Below, one piece after another: positions 9,101-17,373 of a stretch of 64,000 bases of DNA (position 1 is its first letter; the number at the start of each line of letters is the position of its first letter). The DNA is from Bacteroidales bacterium. Lineage in GTDB: Bacteria; Bacteroidota; Bacteroidia; Bacteroidales; Paludibacteraceae. A program made the position numbers and the translations under genes. The stretch lies in contig JALFYY010000023.1 of NCBI GenBank assembly GCA_022783865.1, positions 1 to 64,000 of the forward strand, given 5' to 3'. The notes below the pieces were generated by a model. That model was not told the DNA's origin. It saw only the letters and a program-made list of their open reading frames with translations, and did no database searches.

Positions 9101-9888
9101 TCGGCTTCCGCCTGCCCCACCTTAGGATCACCGGAAAAAGTATATAAAGTTCTCCATGCCGTATCGTCGGTAACATCAGCAGGCCGATCTTTGGCTCCCT
9201 GCAGAACAAAATCCATGGAATATGCCCCTTCCCAAAAGATATCGATCTCCGTGAGCTGGTAATACGCCCCCAAATCGACATACCACCAATCGCAACTATA
9301 ATCTTTAGGAGCACCGGAAGACCCCCACCGAGTATTAAGATTGCCGTCATTGGATGAAGAGGGATTGTCACCATAACCTGCATACGCCGGTTTGTTCAGA
9401 GCAAGATTGGCCGTAGGGTCGAAAGCGGGAGGATTGTCGTCGCCACCGCCATCATCACAAACAGAAGACAAGTCTATATCCATTATCGTCTTACCAATAA
9501 TGTCGGAACCACTTTCCGCATTATTACGATACGCCACAAGATGCAACTGAATAGGAGAAGTCGGATAAACCGTCCACTGAACCACCTTTGTCAAAGTATT
9601 GTCTGCGAGATTCCAGTCTTTCTTCCAATCTGTATCCGTAGTTCCACCTCCAGGATTCTGCAAAACCGCCTCATATATTGCCCTTAATTGGCTGGTAGTG
9701 GAAGTAAGCGTGAAAGTGGTTTCCATATCTCCTGTTTTAGAAGCAGAAAATATGAGATTCTGATTATTGATTTCTCCTGCATTAAGTTCTGTCAGGGTTT
9801 CCTTACAATATCGAGTAGCAGGTGCCAATGCCGAAAGTAACAGGCTGGCAAGCAGAAGGAATAATTTGTTTGTTTGTGTGTGTGTCAT
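6169..9888 (-). CDS. Large T9SS-type exported protein with two CBM32-like domains
   Basis: A 1239-residue secreted protein. After a signal peptide (about 1-23) comes a YC...C module (27-144), a first F5/8 type C/CBM32-like domain (159-299; NLALNKP, NTRWGS, WWYVDLG, WEFRVYG), an Fn3-like stretch (about 308-400), a second CBM32-like domain (409-533; NMALGKP, NSRWSGWG, WWQVDL, YEFEVYG), another Fn3-like domain, two SusE/starch-module-like segments (638-715 with LSGTMNGW, and 724-818 with VGTLVSGGWND), a second YC...C module (825 to about 954), and a C-terminal T9SS type A-like region (GEIYGVMGQRF then LPAGFYIVR). No catalytic domain is recognised. The architecture is that of a surface multi-module glycan binder. 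It lies 57 bases after the GH3 gene and overlaps the next gene by 4 bases. Confidence 0.83.
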   Translation of the reverse strand: MTHTQTNKLFLLLASLLLSALAPATRYCKETLTELNAGEINNQNLIFSASKTGDMETTFTLTSTTSQLRAIYEAVLQNPGGGTTDTDWKKDWNLADNTLTKVVQWTVYPTSPIQLHLVAYRNNAESGSDIIGKTIMDIDLSSVCDDGGGDDNPPAFDPTANLALNKPAYAGYGDNPSSSNDGNLNTRWGSSGAPKDYSCDWWYVDLGAYYQLTEIDIFWEGAYSMDFVLQGAKDRPADVTDDTAWRTLYTFSGDPKVGQAEADKNVYTVSGAARYVRIKSYANSLGNQWGMSIWEFRVYGSGLVETDDIKPVVTHAELVSADEDNASVQLKLNAEVVRDGQIEAVCDFLVTDLNSGQRWRIATTPDDNNVLLTGLVSCRRYHLQVEAVDAFYNCSEPQVLPEFDGPAGNMALGKPCQASFSQGNDVLPGKAVDGNINSRWSGWGAPVGECWWQVDLEEIRKVQKVRINFENQDFSDYTIASSVDGISWSPLVHYTTAPETHKFIDYEVPAIGRYLRISSKQPKLSFYEFEVYGECYHAEEDYRPHMIYAEVENVTTTTADIAVSAVDDTTPFAEMRYQVVLTQGGNQYDFTTTATDGILHFQDIPQSALHTAQIWAIDADGNQSDNAITVSFTTLGDYVELYLSGTMNGWALDDPDYKFRTTSIPGIYKLTVSLANHHVYKLTDGNSWNPGHCTTNDHHFNLPSEGSEVTFYARGVNNFASSADSIFVVGTLVSGGWNDMHTDAVYAEWQGEQAVWVGDVNLGGEYKIVKVAFLDGTTDGNMPYVYWNDLYEANQKAGSLTTAKAQFVFDLPTLSWTWTDYHAGYCSFFGAAGDGLIRQGQQDIAFSTGYKLEMWPNEMNDAIVVQLTYLDTDKEAANAIFLNYPELQIDRVNETYLRKVNNHLFQGEVPMDNLTNRADGMIRFSVKLELPEGQMRLTTPEYFYLDGSGCAERIFVIYHHDDLPAEPEHGALAQFAGGHILQPIQYKRLFKPGIWETLSLPFEVAKVTVYDPADNEEYDLYAQYTDDAGATKEGNFWLRTFDAKAAEVVADDFKSNWKDIRAISSAEALPKKDVPYIMMMPAGDYYDDKYVIFHGAGYQEIDSKYEAPSLPQDDYFSYSGNNTMMPWRLQSAYVLDAVGAYFESGETVTLQPFECAVNATQATIRRLPRLGLNAQTDVTTADVLPTTHLEGEIYGVMGQRFGAFASLDAYEALLRRLPAGFYIVRMGTQVTKIYVEDAL

Positions 9889-9945
9889 AGTATATGTTGT
9901 GTTTAGTATGGTATTATCATATATATCAACCTATTATCGTGTGTA

Positions 9946-12273
9946 TTATTGCAATGTAAAAGTGGCGAGTGTGCCTTCGGCGGTGTTGGGGGCTATCCAT
10001 ACTTGGAACTGACCGGGTTCGGCGGTACGGATGTATGCTCCGTCCGCTCCTTTGGTCAAGGTATCGGGATAGTGCCAGAAAGCCAAGTCGTCGCGGGTAA
10101 GCGTGAAAGAGACGGTGCGCGCCTCGCCTGCCGGTATGCTAACACGTTGGAAACCTTTGAGTTCACGAACGGGGCGTGTGATACTTCCGACAAGATCACG
10201 AATATACAACTGCGGTACGGCTACGGCACCGGTGTTGCCGGTATTACGAATTTCGCAAGATACGGTTATTGTATCGGTCATCAACGTATCGGAAAGGGTG
10301 AGCGGTCCGTAGCTGAACGTGGTGTAGGTGAGTCCGTAGCCGAAGGGGAAGAGCGGCTCCATGCCATACTCCAGCCAATAGGACGACTCGCCAAGGGAGA
10401 ACTGCGGTGCACCAACGGGTATCTGACCGATAAGCACAGGGTGGTCGGTCGGACGACCTGTATTCATGCGGTTATAATAGAGAGGTATTTGTCCTTCTGC
10501 CTGCGGGAACGTAATAGGCAAACGCCCAGACGGCGCCACTTCGCCCATGATGAGGTCAGCCAACGCCGGACCTGCCATAGTGCCACCGTGGAACGAATAG
10601 AGCACTGCATCAGCGAGTCCTGTTTCCTCTCCTATACAAAGCGGACGCCCTGCCATCACTACCAATACAACCGGTTTGCCTGTGGCTTTGAGGGCACGCA
10701 ACTGTTCGGTCTGGTTACCCGGCAGGTCGAGATGCGCACGGCAACGCGCTTCGCCGGAGAGAATACTCTCCTCACCACCGAAATAGAGAATGACATCCGC
10801 CTCAGCGGCTTGCATAGCAAAACGATGAACAGCCGACGGTGTCATCTCTTCACGCGACCAGTGACGGTGCGGTGTTGCTTCGTTGTTTACAATCTCAGGT
10901 TCCAAGAAGTCCTGCTCCAAGAGACAGAGTTTGCCTTGTTTTGCCAAACGGCGGAACGCCATAAGCGGGGTGACAGTAAGCGAGTCTTGCTTATCGAAAC
11001 ACCATGTACCGTTCTGGTCGTGGGGCGCATGGGCGAGAGGACCACAGATGAATATTGTTAAGTTGTTAAGTTGTTGAGTTGTTAAGTTGTTAAGAGGCAG
11101 GATGCCATTATTCTTAAGAAGTACGGCGGATTCTTCGGCAGCACGCTGCGCTGCCTGCAGGGCTTCGGGTGTAGCATATTGCGGTGTATCCACTGCACAA
11201 TAGGGATTGTCGAACAAGCCGAGACGGAACTTGAGCCGGAGGATATCGCGCACACAAGCATCCAATTGCTTTTCGGATACGCAACCCTCCTCGACCAGTT
11301 GCTTGAGATGACGAGGATAGCCATGTCCTTCCATATCTATCTCCATCTGTGCATTGATACTGAGCAGTGCCGCCTCTTTGAGATCGGAAGCATTGCCGTG
11401 CGCCACCATATTGGCAGACGAAGCCCAGTCGGAAACCAACACACCGTTGTAGTGCCACTCATCACGAAGAATATCCACATTGAGGTGCCGGTTGGCTGAG
11501 GCGGGTACTCCGTTGATTGAATTGAAAGAGCACATAATAGTAGCAGCACCGGCATCCAAGGCTGCCCGGAAAGGCGGCAGATAAGTTTCACGGAGTTGAA
11601 GTTCGGGAATCCAAGTGGTATTGTAATCACGTCCGCCCTCCGAAGCTCCGTAGCCTGCAAAGTGCTTTACGCAAGCGGCAAGGTCGATTTGTCCTTTACC
11701 TGTAGCAGGGTCGTAGTCCGCTCCCTGATAACCACGGACAGTGGCTGCTCCCATAACGGAGGTGAGATAGGTATCTTCGCCATAACCTTCGGCAACACGT
11801 CCCCAACGCGGGTCACGCGCCACGTCCACCATCGGCGAGAAGGTCCAACGCAAACCTGCCTGCATGGCTTCTTGTGCTGTGTAGTGAGCCGCCAATTCAA
11901 CAAGTTCGGGGTCGAAGGTAGCTGCCTGTCCAAGCGGGATAGGATAGATAGTGCGGAAACCGTGAATCACATCACGGGCAAATATCATCGGGATACCCAA
12001 ACGGGTTTCTTCGACTGCGATACGCTGATAGTAGTCGGCTTCGGCACCTATGCTATTGAGCATAGAGCCTGCGCCATTACGAACCTGATTGGCTATGTCG
12101 TCGGAATACCAACCACCGCATACCTGCGTCATCTGCCCTATTTTCTCATCGAGGGTCATCTGACGGAGCAAGTCTTCGATTTGGTGCTCAACGGGGTCTT
12201 GCCTGGTGCAAGACAGACAAAGCAATGCACAAGCGAAGAACAAAATCGGAAAGGAGATGTTGGTCGGTTTCAT
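9946..12273 (-). CDS. GH3 beta-glucosidase lipoprotein
   Basis: A 775-residue GH3 enzyme predicted to release glucose from beta-gluco-oligosaccharides in the periplasm or on the outer membrane. The lipobox places the lipidated Cys at residue 22 (LCLSC). The GH3 N-terminal barrel shows GWYSDD, RDVIHGFRT, DPRWGR, KHFAGYG (203-209) and the nucleophile motif VSDW with Asp282. The C-terminal sandwich domain and Fn3-like end (RELKGFQR, typical of BglX-like enzymes) are present. Length is normal for the family. Codons 395-406 (NNLTTQQLNNLT), in the usual linker after LLKNNGILPL, come from a five-copy octamer repeat; a change of one copy would shift the frame. The gene lies between the GH30 and the 1239-residue protein in the PUL operon. 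Specificity for beta-1,3 or beta-1,6 linkages is inferred from the neighbours. Confidence 0.93.
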   Translation of the reverse strand: MKPTNISFPILFFACALLCLSCTRQDPVEHQIEDLLRQMTLDEKIGQMTQVCGGWYSDDIANQVRNGAGSMLNSIGAEADYYQRIAVEETRLGIPMIFARDVIHGFRTIYPIPLGQAATFDPELVELAAHYTAQEAMQAGLRWTFSPMVDVARDPRWGRVAEGYGEDTYLTSVMGAATVRGYQGADYDPATGKGQIDLAACVKHFAGYGASEGGRDYNTTWIPELQLRETYLPPFRAALDAGAATIMCSFNSINGVPASANRHLNVDILRDEWHYNGVLVSDWASSANMVAHGNASDLKEAALLSINAQMEIDMEGHGYPRHLKQLVEEGCVSEKQLDACVRDILRLKFRLGLFDNPYCAVDTPQYATPEALQAAQRAAEESAVLLKNNGILPLNNLTTQQLNNLTIFICGPLAHAPHDQNGTWCFDKQDSLTVTPLMAFRRLAKQGKLCLLEQDFLEPEIVNNEATPHRHWSREEMTPSAVHRFAMQAAEADVILYFGGEESILSGEARCRAHLDLPGNQTEQLRALKATGKPVVLVVMAGRPLCIGEETGLADAVLYSFHGGTMAGPALADLIMGEVAPSGRLPITFPQAEGQIPLYYNRMNTGRPTDHPVLIGQIPVGAPQFSLGESSYWLEYGMEPLFPFGYGLTYTTFSYGPLTLSDTLMTDTITVSCEIRNTGNTGAVAVPQLYIRDLVGSITRPVRELKGFQRVSIPAGEARTVSFTLTRDDLAFWHYPDTLTKGADGAYIRTAEPGQFQVWIAPNTAEGTLATFTLQ
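11055..11094. repeat. Octamer repeat (5 copies) inside the GH3 gene
   Basis: TTGTTAAG occurs five times in a row with one substitution (third copy TTGTTGAG). It encodes NNLTTQQLNNLT within the GH3 gene. Eight bases is not a multiple of three, so gain or loss of one unit would break the reading frame. Confidence 0.9.
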
Positions 12274-12331
12274 ATGGGATAGTATTATCGGTTAGTCAAT
12301 TGCGGTTATTGTAAACAGTTGTAAAAACAAT

Positions 12332-13963
12332 TCATCGTGGCAAGGTGACAAAGACGGTCTGCACTGAATTAGCCGGCATCTTTATGGACGCACTGTATTC
12401 ACCCAACTGCAAGTTGAACGCTACAGGTTCGGCTGCCTTGTTGAGTATATTGACCGCATACGAGCCATCGGCTTTTTCCACGGCACAAACATAGAGGTTC
12501 TCCATCTCAGGCTGCGACACAGCCAAGACTACATCGCCAGGACGCATAGAACGGCTGAACTGCTTGAGTACGTAGTAGTAAGGCGTGAAATAGATAATAT
12601 CGTTCCGGTAATCCACCATGACTTGTGCACCGGCAAAGTTGTTCACATGGTTAGGTCCGCCAATGGAATCGAGTACGATATTCCAATCGCAAAACCCCGT
12701 GAGCCAATGGTTGATACCGTCGATGATATATTGTGCATAGCGGTGTACGGGTGCATAAGCAGGGTGCCACTCGGGCCAGAAAGGAGTGGAATAACCCCAA
12801 TCGGTAGCCTCTGCGTTCCACCAGAAGGAGTCGTTACCAAACCAGCCAGACTCCACAAAGCCGACAGGGTCGGAAACTCCGTCCCAAGGTGCGCAACCGA
12901 GGTTGTCGATACATCCTTCGGAGTGGAAGACGGTTTTGTCGGGATAGAGGTTGTGAATGGAATCCAAGACTTCGGGGAAGCACGATACAGTGCTACCATA
13001 CCAGTGCACTGCCATACCGGCGGTATAGGCGTTGGCATCGGCATCGCCATAGACGGCTGCGGTATAGGGACCCATCTCGAAAGTGTTCTGATCGAAACCG
13101 AAGATTTGTACATTTTCAAAGCCGTTGGCAACCAAGGCAGGACCAATGTATTTGCCAATCAGTTCCGCTTCCACCTCAGGCGATACGTCCATGCTTTCCC
13201 AACCACCGTCATTGCCCATGGGTTCGTTTTCCGGCGTAACCGCCCAGAACTCCAAGCCTTCGGCACGCCATGCCTGCAAGTATTTCACGAAGTAGTCGGC
13301 AAAAACAGGATAGTATTCGAGCAGCAACGCGCCACCACGCCATGCTTCGGCATCACGCTGGTAGTAGCGTTTGTTATCTTTCATCCAAGCAGGAGCCGTC
13401 CATGGTGACGCCATGAGCCGGAGTGTGGGGTCTGCCTGTGAAGCTTTGATAGCCTGTACGTCTTTGAGAAGGTGGAAGAGGTCGTAGTGTTCGTCGTTCA
13501 CCTGCGGGTATTTATCTTTGGAAAAGCCTTCTTTGTCACGGTCAAGGGAGAAGGAAAGCAACGCCGTGTCACCATCCGTTTCTGCCAAAGAGTAGTGCCC
13601 CTCAACAGAGAAGTCGCTTGCACCAATCTGTGTGCGCGCCACTGAAAAATTGGCACCATCGGCACCATAGAGTTCTTGCAATACCATTTGCCGCTGCTCA
13701 GACGTCAAGCATGCCAATACGAAAGCGGAAGACTCCGTGAAAGAACCGCCAAAACCATCGAGAGTCTGACGCTTTTGTTGCAAATCGACCACTACAGCAT
13801 CGGGTGATACCGTTTTATGGAAAACCACAGGGGCAACTTCGGCACACTTCTGTCCTGCTTCGGAAGTAAGCAACACTTGCGAAGACTTGATGTTGCCACC
13901 ACAAGAGGTTAGCGTAAGGGCAACGGACAATGGAACAAGGAACAATGGATTGTGTATTTTCAT
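12332..13963 (-). CDS. GH30 beta-glucanase lipoprotein (probable endo-beta-1,6-glucanase)
   Basis: A 543-residue GH30 enzyme. The lipobox LTSC gives a lipidated Cys21. Residues 66-78 (QTLDGFGGSFTES) are the typical GH30 opening; TPENEP contains the acid/base Glu247, FHSEG contains the nucleophile Glu349, and SPWTAPAWMK is conserved in the barrel. The C-terminal beta domain (about 455-543) includes the usual VLNK-like strand (AVNILNK). In beta-glucan PULs, GH30 subfamily 3 enzymes cut beta-1,6 linkages; that specificity is inferred from context here, and a glucosylceramidase-type activity cannot be excluded from sequence alone. The gene follows the phosphorylase by 13 bases and precedes the GH3 by 58. 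Confidence 0.92.
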   Translation of the reverse strand: MKIHNPLFLVPLSVALTLTSCGGNIKSSQVLLTSEAGQKCAEVAPVVFHKTVSPDAVVVDLQQKRQTLDGFGGSFTESSAFVLACLTSEQRQMVLQELYGADGANFSVARTQIGASDFSVEGHYSLAETDGDTALLSFSLDRDKEGFSKDKYPQVNDEHYDLFHLLKDVQAIKASQADPTLRLMASPWTAPAWMKDNKRYYQRDAEAWRGGALLLEYYPVFADYFVKYLQAWRAEGLEFWAVTPENEPMGNDGGWESMDVSPEVEAELIGKYIGPALVANGFENVQIFGFDQNTFEMGPYTAAVYGDADANAYTAGMAVHWYGSTVSCFPEVLDSIHNLYPDKTVFHSEGCIDNLGCAPWDGVSDPVGFVESGWFGNDSFWWNAEATDWGYSTPFWPEWHPAYAPVHRYAQYIIDGINHWLTGFCDWNIVLDSIGGPNHVNNFAGAQVMVDYRNDIIYFTPYYYVLKQFSRSMRPGDVVLAVSQPEMENLYVCAVEKADGSYAVNILNKAAEPVAFNLQLGEYSASIKMPANSVQTVFVTLPR

Positions 13964-13976
13964 TGTTTATTCGGAT

Positions 13977-16900
13977 CTATAAGGTTACTATTATCTGTTT
14001 TACAACATTATCACGCTCAAAAATATGATGCGCCACCTCTGCAGGAACCGTGTAATCGGGCAATTTGACAATTTGACAATCGGACAACTGTACTTCTATA
14101 CCTTTATCAGTACCCAATCGGTAGAGGAACGGCACGGCACAATAAGTGAAGGAGAGTTCGCCATCAAGGAACTCTTCAGGACGAAGCATGGTGGTGTTGA
14201 TATGTATATCGCCATTGTGCACCTGTACGCCCAGTTCGAAGAAGCGGTTGATGATGTCTTCTTTGACCTGCCCGGTCATACCCGGCTGCTGCACCCCACC
14301 AATCCTGTTAGCATCGGGGCCCCAATACATGGGAGTATGCGAATAGGCATCGAAGGGGAAAGAGCCGTATTGACAGGGGGTCTTGTGCGAACCGATGCCA
14401 CGGCGAATCTCCCAATAATGGTCTTTGAGGCGTTGCAGCGTGGCATGGTCGGTACCCTGCTCTACTGCACGGGAGATATTCTCCCCTACTGCCAAAAGCA
14501 GTTTGGATACCATGTGCCAATAAATGCTGCCCAAGCCTTCGTACTTGTAGAACGTGCCGGAACGACCGGTAAAGGCTTGGTGGCGGAACATACGCTCATA
14601 GATATCGAGCAACTGCCGGCGCTCTTCTGCAGAAAGCGGTTCGGGCAAGGCATCGATAGCACGCGAGAGGAAGGAAGCATTGTTGAAACCGCCATTGAAA
14701 TGTACTCCGCCATCAGTATCCCGATCCACTATAACACCTTTGGCATTCTTCAACAAGCGTTGTACAAGCGGCGAAGCGGCATCTTCGGCAGGCAAGTTGT
14801 TCTTATCGAGGAACGAAGGCAACTGCTTTGCCGGATAGAGCATATAGCTATTCTGGTCTGCACGATAGAGAGCCGACCGGCGCATAGCGTCTAAGAGGTC
14901 GGCCACCTCACGAGGCGACAAGGCAAACGACGTGAGAACGGCTACCTGCCCTTCCAACATCTCATAGAGAGGACTTACCTCCAAAGTGTCCGCCCCAAAT
15001 GCAACCAAATTATACGCATGATAGAGTCCGTCAGCACGGCGTGCCGCACGCACAGAAGCGTCGATATAAGTCTCCGCCTGCCGCAAGAAAGCGAGCCAGT
15101 CAGCTTTGGCGAGCATTACCGTCTGTCCGGAGAAACCGGCATACGCCTTTTCACGATAGGTCTGCCCCGCCATGCCGAGTGCATCGACAAAAGCACGGCG
15201 TTGGTTGGGTGAGAAACCAGCCTGCAAGGTATCGGCATATTGCAGGAAGACAGCATGCATCCGCTTTATGAAAGCAGCTATCTCGGCAGACACTGCAAAC
15301 GATTCGGCTTTGGCAGCCGTATATATATCCTGCAAGAAGGCAACGAAACGGCGCATATAGCAGAGCGTCACCATGGAAGCACCGCAACCCACCAACGCAT
15401 TGTTGGCATCGTTCCACTCGGGACGAAGGGTGTTCATCCAAATACCGGCATCGGGTATAAAGTTGCTGAGCTTAGCCAACAGCGTAACCGCCAGTTTGTC
15501 GGTACAGGAAGTGAGATATACTTGGTTGCCGGCATCGAGCACCAAACGGGCATCTTGTCCGTAGGCAGGAATAAGGGCAAAGATATGACGGTGCAAAGTG
15601 TCGTCGAAACACACCGTATTCTTGGGGTCTGCCACTATCTCCTGATACGATTTCAAACGGTAAGGTACGTTGGCAAAAGCGAAACGTCCGTTCAAGAGCA
15701 AGCTATCCAAAGCGGCAGGGTCGTGCCGGCGGGAGAGTTCCAAGAGTTTGAGCAGGTAAACAATCTGGTGGTCGCCCCAATAACCGATGTTCGACCATGG
15801 GTTGTCCGGCTCTATCACTTCCCAATCGATACCTTCGCTGGTTATTTTGTAGGGATTATAACCATCAACGGTTGTTGCATTGAGGAACTTGGATATAATG
15901 GCATTGATGTAGCAAGGATAGGAAAGGGAAAGCGCTTCCCAATTCTGGAATATATCGCGCCAGTTGCCCTGATAGGAAATCAGCAGGTTGCCCTCGGCAT
16001 CGTTCACACGAATATCGAACATGTTCCAAGGACGGCTCGGGTCGCCATGACGGCGGCTGAAAGTGATGGGCAGGTACTCCATAAACAGGCGTTGCAGTTG
16101 CTCATCACCTTGTTCCGACACACGTTGCTGCAAGTCAGCATACGCAAGGGTTTCGGGCAAAGCATCCAAGAAGGCACTATGCCGCTCCGCCACTGCACGG
16201 TTGAAAAGCGCCACATGCCGACGGAAAGCATCGCGACGGATATTGTAGGTATCGCAATAGAAACCGCCACGCATCGTATTGAAAAGCGTATTGGCAAAAT
16301 GGCGTGCCATATCGTGTTCATCAGCCGTATGCTGCACACCGTCGTTTTGTGCCACGATAGAACGCAAGGTAGCAGTAGAGGCAGCAATGGCATCTTCCAA
16401 CACCGTCACAGCATCTTCCGAAGCAGAGAAATGCAAGAGGTTGCGTACCTCAACGGCATCTTTCTCCACATCGGCTACGAAATACCAAGTCTGTGCTTCG
16501 CCGGGTTGCAAAGCGATATGCGCATGCCCCAATACGGCACAACGAACGCCTTTGCTGACCGTCTCCGGCACTACGGCAGCCCCACGGCGGAACTGCTCCA
16601 GCTGAGCGGAAGACAAAAGATAGCCGTCGAAAGGCATACCCAAGGTGTAAACCGTGTTGCAGCGCAGCGATTCGCTGGGTTCGGCACGGTCAACCATGAT
16701 TGCCTCCATGCGGAGCAGGAGCAACGACGAACCGCCGACACGCTCCGTGCGTTTGTAGGCGTCCACCAAGGTGGAATATACGTTCTGCGTCAGACGGTCG
16801 ATGCCTGCCGGCAGCAGGTTCTGCATACCGTCGAGGATCTCCACTTCGCGCGGTTCGGCAGCCAGGTTGGTCAGTTTCGCTTTGCGAATCCAACCGTAGC

Positions 16901-17372
16901 GGTCGGCACTGCACCACGTATAAGAAAAAACGAGTCCGAGTGTATGATTGGTTTCGGTGAAGACCAGGCGGTTGCCCACTACGCTCTTGGCAATGGTGCG
17001 GCAAACATCGTAGAGCCCCCGGTTACGGCAAGAGAAAGGTTCCCACAGGTAAACCTTGCCATCGACAGTGACACGCATGAGTGTACGGCTACCGGTGAAA
17101 TCCGATGATTCGGTAATCTTATCGTCGGTATAGTACGGGAAGAGCGCCATATCGGGGTTGCGGCGTCCGGCAGTGAGCGAGCCGGTAGAAGCAATATACA
17201 TCCAAAGGTCGGTATCGCTTGCCAAACTGATGAAGAAAGGCTGCATGGCGTCGAAGTTGCGTATCTCGTAGAAACGCTCGCCATCGATATCAACAAAGCC
17301 TCCTTGCGCCTCAGTGGGAGCAGGATGTAACCGTGTGTTACCTACAAAAATATTATCAGATACCTGTTTCAT
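13977..17372 (-). CDS. Large cytoplasmic beta-glucan phosphorylase (GH94/GH149/GH161-type)
   Basis: An 1131-residue protein without signal peptide, hence cytoplasmic. It resembles inverting phosphorylases of the GH94 group: an N-terminal beta-sandwich (TAGRRNPDMALFPYYTDDKI; WIRKAKLTNL), a helical linker, an (alpha/alpha)6-type barrel with YQGNWRDIFQNWEAL, a motif region expected to include the catalytic Asp, and a C-terminal section (FNGGFNN, HKTPCQYGSFPFDAYSH). At about 1130 residues it is much longer than ordinary cellobiose phosphorylases (about 800) and matches the length of GH149/GH161 beta-1,3-glucan phosphorylases. The predicted reaction is phosphorolysis of imported beta-1,3-gluco-oligosaccharides to alpha-glucose-1-phosphate. 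It starts one base after the stop of the GPH transporter, which supports coupling of uptake and breakdown. The family choice among GH94, GH149 and GH161 is not settled. The 3' end carries an octamer repeat at 14,051-14,090. Confidence 0.82.
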   Translation of the reverse strand: MKQVSDNIFVGNTRLHPAPTEAQGGFVDIDGERFYEIRNFDAMQPFFISLASDTDLWMYIASTGSLTAGRRNPDMALFPYYTDDKITESSDFTGSRTLMRVTVDGKVYLWEPFSCRNRGLYDVCRTIAKSVVGNRLVFTETNHTLGLVFSYTWCSADRYGWIRKAKLTNLAAEPREVEILDGMQNLLPAGIDRLTQNVYSTLVDAYKRTERVGGSSLLLLRMEAIMVDRAEPSESLRCNTVYTLGMPFDGYLLSSAQLEQFRRGAAVVPETVSKGVRCAVLGHAHIALQPGEAQTWYFVADVEKDAVEVRNLLHFSASEDAVTVLEDAIAASTATLRSIVAQNDGVQHTADEHDMARHFANTLFNTMRGGFYCDTYNIRRDAFRRHVALFNRAVAERHSAFLDALPETLAYADLQQRVSEQGDEQLQRLFMEYLPITFSRRHGDPSRPWNMFDIRVNDAEGNLLISYQGNWRDIFQNWEALSLSYPCYINAIISKFLNATTVDGYNPYKITSEGIDWEVIEPDNPWSNIGYWGDHQIVYLLKLLELSRRHDPAALDSLLLNGRFAFANVPYRLKSYQEIVADPKNTVCFDDTLHRHIFALIPAYGQDARLVLDAGNQVYLTSCTDKLAVTLLAKLSNFIPDAGIWMNTLRPEWNDANNALVGCGASMVTLCYMRRFVAFLQDIYTAAKAESFAVSAEIAAFIKRMHAVFLQYADTLQAGFSPNQRRAFVDALGMAGQTYREKAYAGFSGQTVMLAKADWLAFLRQAETYIDASVRAARRADGLYHAYNLVAFGADTLEVSPLYEMLEGQVAVLTSFALSPREVADLLDAMRRSALYRADQNSYMLYPAKQLPSFLDKNNLPAEDAASPLVQRLLKNAKGVIVDRDTDGGVHFNGGFNNASFLSRAIDALPEPLSAEERRQLLDIYERMFRHQAFTGRSGTFYKYEGLGSIYWHMVSKLLLAVGENISRAVEQGTDHATLQRLKDHYWEIRRGIGSHKTPCQYGSFPFDAYSHTPMYWGPDANRIGGVQQPGMTGQVKEDIINRFFELGVQVHNGDIHINTTMLRPEEFLDGELSFTYCAVPFLYRLGTDKGIEVQLSDCQIVKLPDYTVPAEVAHHIFERDNVVKQIIVTL
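14051..14090. repeat. Octamer array (5 units) within the phosphorylase 3' end
   Basis: Units TGTAATCG, GGCAATTT, GACAATTT, GACAATCG, GACAACTG follow each other in register. They encode, on the minus strand, the segment around SDCQIVKLPD near the C-terminus. The GACAATTT unit is the same family as the arrays at 33,608-33,639 and, on the opposite strand, 51,308-51,347. Confidence 0.75.
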
Positions 17373-17373
17373 A

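Noticed and set aside
15240..17108. 622-codon plus-strand frame
   Set aside because: It lies wholly antisense to the phosphorylase, has no family resemblance and no promoter; it arises from codon bias of the true gene.
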